NCBI RefSeq assembly: GCF_024868665.1
Contig: NC_079913.1
Location: forward strand, 6,053,556-6,117,555
Length of the DNA: 64,000 nucleotides
Direction: 5' to 3'
From: Triplophysa rosa
Taxonomy: Eukaryota > Chordata > Actinopteri > Cypriniformes > Nemacheilidae
Part shown: piece by piece, positions 1 to 12,550 of the stretch
How the letters are laid out: each line of letters starts with the position of its first letter
Position numbering within the stretch: the first letter of the stretch is position 1
Position numbers and translations under genes: made by a program
Notes under the pieces: model-generated
The model's database searches: none
What the model was told of the DNA's origin: nothing
What the model saw: the letters and a program-made list of their open reading frames with translations, nothing else

Positions 1-507
1 GGTGATGATAACTTTCAGTTTAACACACATACTGGGACCCAGGTCTCACCAGCTACAGGTGAATATTAAATGTTCTCAAAAATAATTTTCTTTTGCCCAA
101 CAAAAACAGCTGATTGGTTTTAAAAGCCCAGTTTAAGTATCTATTATTAAACTACGTCCACAACAATACGATACAGCAAAATATGAAATCAATAAATATG
201 ATAACAGCTTATGGCACTGAATGATAAACTCATCCATCTTGGAGCATGATAAAGCCTCGAAGGGGGTTGTGAGGTATCATCTTACTTGAAATAAATGAAC
301 GGTAGTGTGAAAACCATCTGTCTGTGAACACAAGCCTCCTGGTTAACGAGGACGTTTTCGCATGTAATGCAACCTCCTAGCATGCCACGGGAATGCAGCC
401 GAAATACCTCAGTGCCATTTGCACATCACTTTGATTCAGAGAAGCACTGGCAGTAAAACTTATTAGAGGACGAGTTCAGCGAACTCAAAGCCTGGTGGGC
501 TTGAACA
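1..507. other. Intron sequence, nothing recognised
   Basis: AT-rich intron with no repeat words, no splice-like open frame and no gene similarity until the MITE at 508. Confidence 0.6.
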
Positions 508-720
508 CAACAGAAGATATTTTGAATAATGTTGATATCCGAACGACGGCGGTAGCCATTCACTTCTATTGTATTGACACAAAACCAATGCAAGTCAAAG
601 CATATTTTCAAAATATCTTCTTTTGTGTTCTGCAGAAAAAAGTATGTCAAACAGGTTTGAAATGACAAGAAGGTGAATAAATGATGACACAATTTTCATT
701 TCTGGGTGAACTATCACTTT
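508..720. mobile_element. Cyprinid palindromic MITE (AGTTCACCC family), left end missing
   Basis: It holds the family words 'acagaagatattttgaa', 'gacacaaaaccaatgcaagt', 'aaaatatcttcttttgtgtt', 'caggtttgaaatgacaag' and 'gggtgaactatcact'. The outer left arm before 508 is not recognisable. Confidence 0.8.
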
Positions 721-1550
721 CAAAAAGGCAGGTGTCTATTCACACGGACCTGCGGTTTTGTTTATATTATGCACATCCAAGCGAGTCTTACACCTTGGAC
801 AGGTCCAATTTATTTCAATTAACACAACAAGCGCTCTGACAGCGAGCGCCACGGATTCAACCGCTCGCGCCGAGAGCTTTTCATCCGGCTGGCTGCTCTG
901 ATGTAGACACCCACCAGGACGAACCTGAAGTGGAGATCTTCATCATGCTCTCTCATTACCAGCGATAAGAACAGATCCAGACATCGAGAACGGAGCTACT
1001 TCAGAATTAATTGCCCATGAATAGCAGCAGCTAAGCTTGTAAAATAATTTAAACTCAAGGCTGATTTTCAGACCAACCTAGCAGCTCCGTTTCCAAAGGT
1101 TTCGGTCTTAGTGTGAAATACTAGACTGAAATGCTGAAATAATGTTATAGACTGGGGAATGACCGTAATGGATACAAGACACTTCCAAAGAGTTTTTAAA
1201 GGGTGTTTCACCCTGAAAGCAGAGGAGCAGAATACGATGAGCCGAGCGAAACCCGTGGCCCTCTAAATGAATTACAGTAGCTACATCTCTGTGGTTTGGG
1301 TTTGTTGCTGCCTGCATCAGGACCACCCATCATTCTATCTCTGCCAATGTTGTTTATTTTATGCCTGCAAATCTACTCAATTAACATCAGATTTTTTACA
1401 TAAACAAATTCTTTGGATTTACGTCCATTTCCTCATAAATAAATAATACTGGATGTGCACATTTCATACTTAAGTGTCTTCCAGTTCATGAAATGTTGCA
1501 ACGTACTGTACGTATAATGCATTAACAATACATAATATTTATATTCAATT
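721..1550. other. Intron sequence, nothing recognised
   Basis: Contains a CpG-richer patch at 830-900 ('gcgctctgacagcgagcgcc'), otherwise featureless. Confidence 0.55.
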
Positions 1551-1672
1551 CATGCATTTGCCAGGTGCTTTTATCCTAAGTGACTTGATGTTTATACAAG
1601 CTATACATTTTATGAGTATGTGCATGCTCTAGGAATCCAACCCATGACCTTGCCGTTGCTCTTTTCTGAGCA
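1551..1672 (-). mobile_element. tRNA-derived SINE (cyprinid type), reverse orientation, head degraded
   Basis: Read on the minus strand it has a box-B-like word (AAGGTCATGGGTTGGATTCC), then CATACTCATAAAATGTATAGC and a tail ending in AAGTCACTTAGGATAAAAGC. This is the same order as in the two SINE copies at 60.7-61.0 kb. The tRNA-like box A region beyond 1672 is not recognisable. Confidence 0.7.
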
Positions 1673-3814
1673 TAAATGCTCTCAAATCTCAAATATTTTG
1701 AGTATTGAAAAATATATCTTTATAGTAAGTTAAAAGCTCCACAATTCTTAGCCTGCCTTTTCATATTGCCACAAAAAAACTGGACTGAGTTTATTCATTC
1801 AGAAATATGGACTAATGCATGATCAAGCACACACACTGTGGTCATATGAACGCTGAATCTATAATCTAATTTTAAATAAATTACTAGTTGAAGTGGACAA
1901 ACTTCGCGAGGCACAATTTTATTCAGTGGCACATACCATCTCTAAGAGCCTTATCAACACCTTTTATCTCTTTTTATCTGGCGGTATAAAGCAAACTTTC
2001 TGTTTTTCCAGCGATAAAAATCTAAATGTCCCAACGGCCCTTTTGAATTCCTATCAGTTTATCAAGGGCCGTGATAATCTTTCCACTAATGTCTATCTGT
2101 CTTAAACAATCTCACTGAGCACACAAACATCGGAGGTTACGTGAGGAAGCAGGTTCTTTGATTCTCTGTCACGACAACTAAAAACAACTGGTCCAGGTCA
2201 AGACGTTCAAGTACAAAGGACCCGATTCTTATCTTCTGCTTCCAGTTGTGGCATCTCGTAACCGCAGGTAATTTGTCAGCGTGTTGCTGTTTGATTCATG
2301 AAAGCGGTTACACGCATGTACAAGCGACGCTGGGCCGTGGCACTTTCCGCCATCGATCCGTTGCGTGTTGTAAAACAGGTGTTGGGTTGTAAATCAGATG
2401 GTCCGGGTACGACCAAAACGCACAGACGAGGACATTTATGATCTTAAAACAGAAATGTAGCTATGGAGCGGCGCTGCGACGTGCGGTGAGCGAGAGCTAA
2501 TCTATAAACGCCCTCTTAATCTCGGCAGATGGATTGATTGATGCCGTAAAGAAATACAGCACGCCGTAAAACAGGTTCTTCCAGTTTGAAACATTAGGAT
2601 AAATTCACGTTGCTTTGCATTTGTCGCTTGGCGAGATACGTTAAATCAAGCTATCCGACTCTCTGTGATGAAAAAAGCAGATTAAAAGCAATGACACAGA
2701 GGGATCTGGATTGATGCACTAAAGTCATCGTGCAAGACATCATACAATGTCATTCTGCAACACAGGGAAAAGGACCAAGTTGAGAATTACAAACATGTTT
2801 CACAATGCTTTAATCCCCAAAAAGTATTATAAATGCTTTACTACTTACATGCTTACTTTATTAATGTGTAGAGACGTATTACCATTTCACAATTTATTAT
2901 AAACATCCAAATCATTATGGCTTATAGGATATATTATATCTCACACTTTCAATCCACTCAAAATATTCTGTCAACACTGCTAACATGGAGATGACATCAG
3001 ATGATGTGATTAGCACATTTGGTGTTTTTTTTATTTTGGAGCGCAGAAGAAAATGTTTCCAATTACAAATGAATAAAAAAAGGAATACAGCGGTGGGAAA
3101 GCCCACCAGTACAACAAGGCTTTTAGAAATAGATCTTAAGTTATTCACCTGTGGATTTATTCATTGTGTTCCTCTGTGCGAAATTCCACCACAAATCAAA
3201 GAGTGACCTTAGGGTTCTCAAAATAACCCAGCAGATTAAGAAATGAGAGCGCAGCCATACAGTGCCACCTAGCGGCCTTCATATTATATTACAACACCAT
3301 TCACAAGATATTGGTACTATTGGATACCAATAAAAGAATAAATAGTAACATAACCTGCTATTAATGTCTTTCAGCCGATTTTAATATGCAGCAGTGTTTT
3401 GAGTTTGCCAAGGCTCAATAATAAGAACGAATGAGACTTTATATGAGTTCTCAAAACAGTACGCTAACAAGATTTATTGGGCCAGTGTCTACATTCATAA
3501 CCATGTTGTGATTTAATGGTTTTCGTGGTCTTTTTGTTGCAAAATGAATTGCAAATAAATGCGTGTGTGTTTGGGCAGATTGAAAATGCTGGGCAAGAAA
3601 ACAATTAAGTACCTTATACTGTACCCCTAAAATCCTTTTTGTTGAGCCCGGTTTGCCATTTTATGTTTTAAAAACATGAGGAAACCAAAGTGACCTACTT
3701 CACAAAAACTGTGGGGGCTCAGTAAAAAGAGAAGATCAGCAGCTGACAGCAGCTTAATGGAGCCGCTGTAATCACAGTGTGAAGAGGAAGACGTAATGCC
3801 CACTGTCAAACCCA
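1673..3814. other. Intron sequence, nothing recognised
   Basis: Short overlapping frames at 2915-3206 on both strands are AT-driven. A CpG-retaining patch lies at 2270-2520. No repeats recognised. Confidence 0.55.
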
Positions 3815-3838
3815 ACACACACACACACACGCACGCAC

Positions 3839-3906
<68 letters not shown>
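3815..3906. repeat. CA / CGCA microsatellite
   Basis: About 92 bases of (CA)n, then (CGCA)n, then (CA)n with one CGCG step. It is strictly alternating purine-pyrimidine. It creates an artificial Cys/Arg/Ala open frame on the minus strand. Confidence 0.98.
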
Positions 3907-3909
<3 letters not shown>

Positions 3910-4703
3910 TTAATTGTGTGTGCTGTAATCCAATGTCACACAACCAGTGACAGCTAATCTAGGGGAATATTTCAGGAAAAATAAAACTGTTTTGTCAGGA
4001 TGTAGGTCTATGTTCAAGATGAGCAAACGAGCCAAATGTGAAAATTAATCAGTCTCGGTTTCTGTTCCAACTGTGGCCTGATTATTTCATGACAACTTTA
4101 GATTAGACGGGAAATGTGTCACATTATCGCATCTGTTCTTCATCATTATTGCAATCTATGCAGGGCTTATTTTTGGCAAAACTGTTTTTCTGTGTCAGAA
4201 GAAAATCTATATTTTTTCGTTTAAATGTTAAGTTACAACAACTTTCCCATTTACGGCTTTCACTGATAAACCTTCGTCTGTTTCAGTCATCCACATAGCA
4301 TTTCCTTGATCTACATAATGATGCTAAATCATTTCAACAATCATTTTTAATACATCACTAAAATAAAATATTTCTATGTATATTATCGCATAATATATAT
4401 TTTGGATTAAACACTGCCATCATTTTCTTTTTGGTTGATTCCTAAATATTTACATTTGCTTCCCCACCATTCCTATAAGTTTGGTTAGGCTACAACCTTG
4501 TAACAGAACTAGATGTGGACATCTGTGCCAGTCAGGACGTGGCGACATTAATTTGTACATCCCCAAACGACGTGATTGTTTTATCCATGCCGTGCTCGGC
4601 TCTGAGCTCTGTGAGAAGAATTAATAGTTTGCCACTGCACTGTCGTAGATAAAGAATGCCATCTAGTGAAAGCTCTGTGAACACATCACTGCCAACTGCA
4701 ATA

Positions 4704-4723
4704 CCCCCCCCACACACACACAC
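4704..4723. repeat. Short C-run plus CA microsatellite
   Basis: A run of eight C followed by (AC)n. Confidence 0.9.
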
Positions 4724-4929
4724 CTCAGAGCAATCATGAAATAGTTATAAATAGATGGATAGTATATAGAATAGAACACACTGTAGTAGATTCTGCTTTA
4801 TTATATCCCAGAAACAAAACTATTCTTAAACCATTGTCCCCAATTTGTCACAAACAAAGAAACAATACTGCCTTTAATTTGTTTAAAAAAACAAAATCAA
4901 GCAGTTTATTGGCTATTTGCAGATATGAA

Positions 4930-5150
4930 GAGTTTGGTTCCCAAATGAGATAACAATGTTTCAAAAATCATGTTTTTTTATTATGTTATCATGTTTTTAT
5001 TGTGTTTTATTGTGTTAGTTAGCTGTATTTAATTTATTAGTTATGGCTTAAATCAAAACAAACCAACTGAAGTTTGATTGATATTAATTGGAATGCACAA
5101 TAAAAAACATGATTTTTGAAACATTGTTATCTCATTTTGGAACCAAACTC
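4930..5150. mobile_element. Near-perfect palindromic element with 50-base arms
   Basis: The left arm 4930-4980 and the right arm 5101-5150 are reverse complements over about 50 bases with one difference. They start GAGTTTGGTTCC and include GATAACAATGTTTCAAAAAT. The 120-base spacer is AT-rich. A shorter, gapped match (tatttg) continues outside both arms. The structure fits a small non-autonomous DNA transposon; no transposase relic or clear target-site duplication is visible. Confidence 0.75.
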
Positions 5151-5576
5151 GTCAAATACAATTTATTGTAAAAGCCACCCAAAGAAGGCTGCGTTGATAT
5201 CTCTTTAATCATCTGTCTTTTAAAACCCTGCGTCCCTGAGCTCTAAATGAAACCCCTATCTGCATAGATGGTCAAATTACACGTTACCCTGAGTCTACTG
5301 CCAGCCTGCCCGTCTGTCCATTTAAAAAGATCAATATGTTCACTTCTCCAAAACCTCGCTTGTTTTCTCTGCTTTCCAATATGCTTTCTGTCTGTTTCAT
5401 TCGATGTGTCTATTGTGCTGCATTTTCACTTAATTGCTGTCTGTTGCTATGAGAGTCAAGCAGTAAGGTTTCAGTGCCTCGTGATGTGAACGTTTGATCG
5501 AAATCTTACCAAAGGAAAGTTCACTTCTTGCCATTGTGACCAAACATCTTATTGTGTGACACAAGCAGGTTGCAAT

Positions 5577-5918
5577 ATTAAAGTAACAATTCACCCAAAA
5601 TTTAAAATTCTGTCTTCATTTACTCACCCTCATGTTGTTCCAAACCTGTACATTTCTTTGGTCTGTTGAACACAAAGGAAGATATTCGGAAGAATGTCAG
5701 TAACCAAACAGATCTCATCTCCTATTTACTGCCATAGTAGGGAAAATAAACACTATGGAAGTCAATGGGGGACAAGATCTGTTTGGTTACTGACATTCTT
5801 CCAAATATCTCCATTTATGTTTGGCAGAACAAATAAATGTATACAGGTTTGGAGCAATCTGAGAAAACAGTAAATGATGACAGAATTTGTATTTTTGAGT
5901 GAACTATGCCGTTAACTA
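5577..5918. mobile_element. Palindromic MITE, foldback subtype with 'tatggcagta' loop
   Basis: Its ends are 'ttaaagtaacaattcaccc' and 'gagtgaactatgccgttaa'. The inner arms 'gtcagtaaccaaacagatct' and their complement flank a spacer with 'actgccatagtagggaaaat'. The same subtype occurs at 35934-36182 with the spacer inverted. Confidence 0.85.
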
Positions 5919-7329
5919 GCTTTATTTCTGGTTAATTGGGAAAATGTACAGTTTTGAATGACTTCATTATATTTTCAGTGTAAAAAAAAGATTTTTTTTT
6001 CTTAAAAAAGCTTTACCTGTCACTTGAATTTAAATTATATTAAACTGGCTATATAAACTAGGTATTTTTTGCATAGCTCCATTTTACAAGTTTTTAGCTC
6101 GATTTTTTAAGTTACTTTAATATAATTTACGTTCATAATGACTTTTGATTTCACTTTTACAAAATACAGTGTTGAGCCTTACCTGCAACATTATCAGTTT
6201 GACCTGTCATAAAAACACACGTTTAAAAAGGTGATGCTGTTCCTAATATTTTGGTTTTGGATGTGGAAGACGCATGACAGCGCCACAAATTATCAAAGAT
6301 TTTGTTCTGTACAGAGTTTTTCATATCGGTTTTAAAACTATAATCAGATCAAACTTTTTTTATATTAAGATCGATATGTTGTAACCCAGCCATGTGGCCA
6401 TGAACTCAAAGTGCCAGAGTATTTCACACCAAAAAATCTTATTTGTTATTTGTGTTTCTGCAGGTGGCACTATACCAGTCACACATTCGCACACTAAGTC
6501 TTCCTCTGGGGATTCTGGAACATTCTGCCCACTTTAAGATCTGGGGTGCAGCTACTGTGCTGAAAATAACCCAGATTTTCTTGAGCTTTGATCAACACAA
6601 CTGGACTGCAAGGCAAGTAAATTGGAGCTGATTGAACTCTTCCGACGGCCATGACTGTGTCCATATTCCTCCCGCATCATCTCACGGGTCCGTTTCCCTA
6701 TCGAGTCCTGAAGTTGCCTTTTTAAAAGAATTTACCTCAATCTCAGCGACACACACATAGATCGCTGCTACATTGGCACTGAGATGAAAAGCTCAGTCTG
6801 TTAAGCATCAAACGTGGGAGAAAAATGACAAAAAAAAGAGAAGCAATTTCCTTGCTTTTAATAGAAGGGATTACACTCGTGCCCACCGCGTGGCAGAATT
6901 CCCAGCTAACATCTACCTGCAGCCACTGCTTGATTCCACATCAAGCAGCCTTGCGTACAGCTGATAGCATAGAAAAGCTCATATTTAGAAGGGGAACAAA
7001 TAGGCTTCAGCATGAACTTACTTCTACAGTAACCGCACAGAATCGTGCGCTCTGTTCTTTTGTGTCCTCACCCCGGCTTTTACACAACTCTGGTGGAAGA
7101 CGCTTTAAAAACACAAACGGAATGAATGGCAAATGCAATTTCGAGGTCGCTGCTGCTGTTGTGACTAGAGATAACATATGGAGCTCTACCAGTGTGTTTT
7201 TTCATAACATCGAACGCTTGAAAACACACATTCAGGTTTGTATTGTTTATATGTTGTAATCCTGAAACAAAAATGATTTGTGAAGTCAAAACTGGAGTTA
7301 TCATAACGTTTCAATTGTCCTTCTCATAT
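5919..7329. other. Intron sequence, nothing recognised
   Basis: T-rich in the first half. The 144-codon plus frame at 6825-7259 has no recognisable domain and no exon-like borders. Confidence 0.5.
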
Positions 7330-7622
7330 TAAAGTGACAGTTCACCAAAAAATGAAAATGATTATTCATAAAATCATAAAAATAAAATCATTATTTATTC
7401 ACCCTCATGTTGTTTCAAACCTGTATATGACTTTTATTTCTGTGGAACACAAGAGAAGATATTTTGAGAAATGTCTCTGACTTCCATTGTATGGACACAA
7501 AACCACAATGTTATTTGGTTACCAATGTTCTTCAAAACATCATCTTTTGTGTTCTGCAGGTTTGAATGACACGAGGATGAGTAAATGATGATTTTTTTGG
7601 GGGGGTTGAACGATCCCTTAAA
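7330..7622. mobile_element. Cyprinid palindromic MITE (AGTTCACCC family), full length
   Basis: It runs from 'ttaaagtgacagttcacc' to 'gttgaacgatcccttaa' and contains 'attcaccctcatgttgtttc', 'gacttccattgtatggacac' and 'tcttttgtgttctgcaggtt'. A short A/T-rich duplication follows the left end. Confidence 0.85.
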
Positions 7623-9628
7623 AACATATCAAGTGATGCACAAATATACCATTCTATTATAATAATTATACTGACCGCTATGCAGCGTAAGCTTCAAGTA
7701 TGTAAAGACCCAAGTATGCACTAAATGCATACTTGGCTTAAATTACAATTTAATTTGATACAGTTTGTAACACTGGGTCCCTCTGCTCCTAACACTGATC
7801 TAGACTCTCCTCAAAATAAAAAAATCAATAGGCACCCTAAAAGCTTTCAGCCCTGCTGTCTGTAATTACCAAACACTCTCAATCTGGGATTCAGGCCCAG
7901 AATTCAGTTTTTCCAACATCCGCCTGGTGTTCGTCTCCTGTTTCGCACCTCCCGAAGATATACAGCGACAGAGACAGATGCCCGAATGGACACATGCTGC
8001 CAAGTCCAAGGCAACAGCAGACACATCCCTGGAGTGCTAGATGGAGACGGGAGAAGACAGGTGGTGCACCTTGGAGCGACAGGGTGGCAGGATGAAAGCA
8101 GCCAAGTAGAGAAGAGATAGATAAGGCTGGAGCAGGAGCGGAGGGCTGTGACCAGCCTACGGCAAACTCCTCCAGCCAACAGGAAGTACTCACTTTCAGG
8201 CCATTCCGAGTTCATGCCCTTCAGTGTTAGACAAAATTCAAGACATTTATGTTCGCTCTATAAATTCTATTTGTTCCGAACTGGAGCTCTCACAGGCACC
8301 AAAGGTCTGGGGTTGAGGGGCATGAGCGATTGATGGCTAGCATCCACTTTTCAATTTCTGAGGTTAACCTACATCATGCAGGAACTGCAGACGGGATATG
8401 GCAAGCCATTTTATACTACAGTAAATAAATGAAAAACTGTACTGTATAAGCACTACTAGACAAAAAATGCATATAGCATGCATATTGAATAAAGAAATTC
8501 CCATTCATTCCCAACCTTTAAATTCAAACATTTCCAATGGAAATACCGTATAAAACATTTGGATACTGTAAAATCAGGAAAACACACAACAACGTGAATC
8601 GCAGCGGTCTCAACTGTCAACATCATTATTCCGGTGAATACATCAGTGAATTGGTTATTTGTTTGATGCACTAGAGCCGGTTAAGAGAGGCAAGACGTTC
8701 ACGTTGAGTCAATAGGAAAGAGTCTTAATATTTTATCTCGCGCTTGCAGCTTCCTTACGTGGCAGCTGCTCTCTGATCTCCTTCAGGGATTTAATCTCCA
8801 TTTGCAATGTGCACAGACCTTCCTTCTTTACTAAGGCCTCTGTAACTTTTTTCAATTGCCAACTTTCCAGTCGGCTCCCTGAGGGTCTGTGGTGGGTGTT
8901 TTGACCGTGAACCTAGTCTAATGCTCAGACAGAGCTCAAGTTGAGGGTTCTCGCCATGGAAAATAAAACAGCTATTCGTTTTATTCTCTTGTATATAGCT
9001 TAAGACATTCTCAATTCTGCACGCAGAACAACGCAGTGCAGTTTTAAAACATGAAGAATATCACATATTGTTTCTAGACAGGGATGGCCTCAATTCCTAT
9101 GAATGAACGAGGCGAACGTCTTTATGATGGGGTGGCTTGGAAATGACAAGAAGATATTACAGTATATTCACGACACCCAGCACAGATGTATGGGTGCTTT
9201 TGTCCTGCTTTCTTTCAAAAAACATCATGACGTTTTCAGACTCATCCTCTATACTTTTAAAAGACAATGTCGCCATTACTAAAGATGATTTAGACCCAAA
9301 AAATAAGGCAAAGAATCAGGGTGCGAGAGAAATATTATGTCCATTGTATAAATACATTTTTACATATTTAACCTAGTAAGACATTTACTGTATATTTATT
9401 TAAACGTGATTGTTGCTCCATTTCGACCTCCAGACTAGTCTGCTGGGAGACCGATCTATCATATGCCATTATAAACAGGAATTCTCTCATTCCTCACACC
9501 CTCCTTAAAGCTGAAATCTGTAACTTTATTTGGTTAAAAATAAACTAAAATCAGTTGTGCAAGTACACAAAAAAGATGAATGTTGAAAAAGTAAGTTGTA
9601 TATAATAATGATTTATAATTTGAGTTTA
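7623..9628. other. Intron sequence
   Basis: Two overlapping minus frames at 7891-8215 (about 100 codons each) look like chance openings in a GC-richer patch. One candidate conserved block (8720-8910) is listed separately. Confidence 0.5.
8720..8910. other. Candidate conserved non-coding block
   Basis: Balanced composition, no repeat words, and a dense mix of short motif-like words (ggcagctgctct with an E-box CAGCTG; ggatttaatctcc). The appearance only suggests constraint. Confidence 0.2.
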
Positions 9629-9896
9629 GAGGAGGAGAAATGAAAATTGTGTCATCATTTACACGCCCTCTTGTCATTTCATACTTGTATGACTTTCTTT
9701 CTTCCGCAAAACACAGAAGAAGATCTTTTGAAGAATGTTGTTAACAGCCCCCTATTCACTTGCATTGGTTACAATAGAAGTGAATGGGGGGCTGTGCTGT
9801 TCTGTTACCAACATTTTTTTAAATATCTTCTTTTGTGTTCTGCAGAAAAAAGAAAATCATACAGGTTTGAAATGACAAGATAACTACTCCTTTAAA
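9629..9896. mobile_element. Cyprinid palindromic MITE (AGTTCACCC family)
   Basis: It holds 'tcatcatttacacgccctct', 'ctttcttccgcaaaacacag', 'ttcttttgtgttctgcagaa' and 'acaggtttgaaatgacaaga'. The centre is a self-complementary 'gccccctattcacttgcatt / aagtgaatggggggc'. Confidence 0.85.
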
Positions 9897-9925
9897 TTGT
9901 GTTTCTATGGACTGCAGCTGCATTT

Positions 9926-10247
9926 TTAAGGATAGTTCACCCTGAAATGAAAATGTCATTTACTCACCCTCAAGTTGTTTCAAACTTGCAAATATCTTTC
10001 TTTGTGTTCAGCAGAACAACAAGATTTATACAAGAACGTTTGCAATCAAACAGTTCTTAGGCACCAAATTGACTACTATAGTGGCAAAACAAACTACTAT
10101 GGTAGTCAATAGTGCCCCAAAACGGCTTGGTTTCCCACATTCTTTGAAATATCTTATTTTGTGCTCAACAGAACAAAGAAATTCATACAGGTTTGGAACA
10201 ACTTGAGTGAGTAAATGATGACAGAATTGTCATTTTTGGGTGAAAAT
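9926..10247. mobile_element. Palindromic MITE, second copy only about 30 bases from the previous one
   Basis: It runs from 'aaggatagttcaccc' to 'tcatttttgggtgaaa'. The inner spacer pairs with itself (gactactatagt / actatggtagtc). Confidence 0.85.
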
Positions 10248-11543
10248 GCTTCAAAAACTCAAAATCCTGGTTAAAAAGCCAGCAGTGAGAAAAAATATTT
10301 GATAACAATAATAAAAAACTATGTAGCCATAAACCCCCCAAAAACGTATCATCTACATTCTTCATGACTTTTAAAAGTAACATTTTCCAGCACTAGTGAG
10401 GTAAAATCAGTAGAGGTGACACTTAAATGTAAGAAAAATGCTTTCTGGGCACAAGTAAACAGCTTCTTTTTTATGCTACCTGTCAGCGTGTTTAACAGCT
10501 GTCGTCTTACAGAGCCACAGCGAATAAATCGCGGCTACAGGCATCATCCGTCGCCCCGGGCTGGATAACATACTGTGTGCTACACACTGCCTACCACACA
10601 CAAGCTGTAGCCGTCTGTGATATTACCACACACTAATCGAATCCATCTGAATCACTTCAAGAAACTAGGTACCAACCATCGTTCAGTGTTACGGTTTAAC
10701 TAAGAGAAAATATTGCATGTCTAATTTACAGTTTCATCTCGGTAAGACTATTGCAGTGAAATAAGCTAGTGACTGATGCAAAACAGTCCTCTGACAGACC
10801 CAACTAATCGATAACAACTATTTACATCAGCCTTCTTATTGATTTCACAAATTCATTCTGAAGCCCTATTAGGCACCAACTCGACTATGAAGAACACTGA
10901 TGACTAATATTCAAAAATTAAAAACAATCTTTCAACTTGCAAAGCTTAGTGGACAGCGTTTTTTTTTATATTGAGACCTCCCCTCAATACTGTGATACGC
11001 AATAGATATCAAATATCCCACTTAGCCAAACATATCAGATTATAAAGCCAAGATGTTTTTAAGAGCGAGCAAATGAGGCGCCACAGACTAGACGGGCAGT
11101 AAATAAGGGGAACCTCTTCCTTGTCGACAGGGTGAGAGAGCCTCAGTGAGGTCACGCTCGCAGAATCCAGGCCCGTCATGAAGAGGCCAGATTGCCAGAA
11201 TTTCACTCCACTATGCGCTCAGAGGACTTGAAACCAAACACTCCATCAAGCACTTCCAGCGAGTCTCGGGACTGCACGAAAATAACCCTGCGAGCGGGAA
11301 GGATGTCAGAGGGCGTTTTACATTTTCACAATCCCAGCCTATTCACAAAGTGACAGTCTGCTAAAAGGCAAATCCCAAACCTCAAGCCTTTGACTTGAAA
11401 ATCGAATTCTTCCAAGACACACACAGAAATACATGTGCCGGCCTTCTAAATGCCACAGATTCAGGCAAACAGCACACAAAAAAATCACTTTCTCACCATC
11501 TTTGAAACCTATAGAATGATGTTGCTACAGATTTTTTGAGCTT
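10248..11543. other. Intron sequence, nothing recognised
   Basis: GC-richer at 11050-11350; no coding or repeat similarity found. Confidence 0.5.
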
Positions 11544-11966
11544 CACTATACCAGTGGTTGCCAGCCTGGGGTCCGTGACCCTCTTAGGGGGGCGCCAGAT
11601 TTCACATGAGGGGCGCGGGAGCTGACATGCTTTGATGTTAAATAAAGCTGCATAACATGTTCCACTTTTTATTTTAAATAAAAATATTTTTGCATGTTTT
11701 AAAAAAAAACATGTGCTTACAATGTCAAGATAATGCAGTCAAAAATAGTTATATCTCGTTTAAAATAATTATTTCAATTTTTCCGGCTCCATCGGCAGAC
11801 ATTTCACACGGCGCTTCGCGGTAGCTGGAAGCACTGTCATTGGCTGTTCTCGCTATGAGACTCGCATGAGAAATGTCCTCTGTCAGGCGTCAACGTTCGT
11901 GTTAACATAAAAATCAAAAGGAAAAATAGCAGAGAAACCAATGCGGTGATTCTTCGTCAGAAATAA

Positions 11967-12131
11967 AGGAAAAAGTTTAGACACTATGACAAAACCTACG
12001 TAAATTTAGGTTTTATTGAAGGACAAGACAAGTCTCGGCCAGAATATGTGTTCTGTGGTGAAACATTGGTAAACGACAGCATGAAACCAAGCAAAATGAA
12101 AAGACACCATGTAAAAATAAGCAGTAATTGA
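11967..12131 (+). pseudogene. BED-type zinc-finger remnant of hAT transposase (ZBED5/SCAND3-like group)
   Basis: The frame opens after a TAA at 11964 and runs to a TGA ending at 12131. It encodes, in order, KFRHYDKTYVNLGFIEG, then RPEYVFCGETLVNDSMKPSK, then MKRHH. This is the pattern of the BED finger in hAT transposases and in the host genes derived from them (ZBED5, SCAND3, FAM200 group): Y...GF, P-x-C-x-x-C-x-E-x-L-x-N-x-x-M-x-P-S-K-x-x-R-H. The first zinc-binding Cys is replaced by Tyr (RPEY instead of RPEC/PxC); the second Cys and the RHH are kept. The expected N-terminal Lys/Arg stretch upstream (KRKNSRE) is in the same frame but cut by the stop. It is a relic, not a gene. Confidence 0.72.
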
Positions 12132-12378
12132 CAGTAGTCTACATCTCTTTATGCAAGTACAGCAATGTTAATGTTTAACAGTTCTTTTATTACGTTCAGT
12201 ATACTCTGTATGTTCATACAATAACCTGAAAACAGACTGAAACAACCTGAAAAATAACCTGAAAATTTATTTGAGTATTCAAATAAAAATGTCATTAAAA
12301 TCTTTTATATTACTCATATGTAACCATTTCATTTCATTTATTATTCAATTGTTTCATTTATTTATATTTACTATCTAT

Positions 12379-12436
12379 ATATGTGTGTGTGTGTGAGTAG
12401 CAATTATGCATGCACGCACACACGCACACACACACA
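12379..12436. repeat. TG / CACG microsatellite inside the hAT element
   Basis: (TG)n at 12380-12395, then 'gcatgcacgcacacacgcac' and (CA)n up to 12436. Confidence 0.9.
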
Positions 12437-12550
12437 TAAATGAGGGTTGGGGGGCTCCGATTGTCATATCTGTACGTGGGGGGGCCCAAGAAAAAATGGT
12501 TGGGAACCACTGCTCTATACAATGCAAGTGGATGGGGACTAGTGGTTCTT

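Larger units (their letters stand above)
11552..12512. mobile_element. Internally deleted hAT transposon with imperfect 8-bp target duplication
   Basis: The left end is CAGTGGTTGCCAGCCTGGGG and the right end, reverse-complemented, is CAGTGGTTCCCAACCATTTT; both are hAT-type termini. The flanks are CACTATAC (11544-11551) and CTCTATAC (12513-12520), an 8-bp duplication with one mismatch, the length hAT transposases make. The 961-base body keeps a BED zinc-finger coding remnant (11967-12131) and a CA/TG microsatellite near the right end. The catalytic core is gone. Confidence 0.88.

Noticed and set aside
3627..3902. Cysteine/arginine-rich minus-strand frame
   Set aside because: It is the translated CA/CGCA microsatellite.
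6825..7259. 144-codon plus-strand open frame
   Set aside because: No recognisable domain, no exon-like borders, and a competing minus frame in the same place. Composition looks like chance.
7904..8215. 103-codon Ser/Cys/Leu-rich minus frame considered as a secreted peptide
   Set aside because: No signal-peptide layout at the start and two overlapping frames on the same strand.
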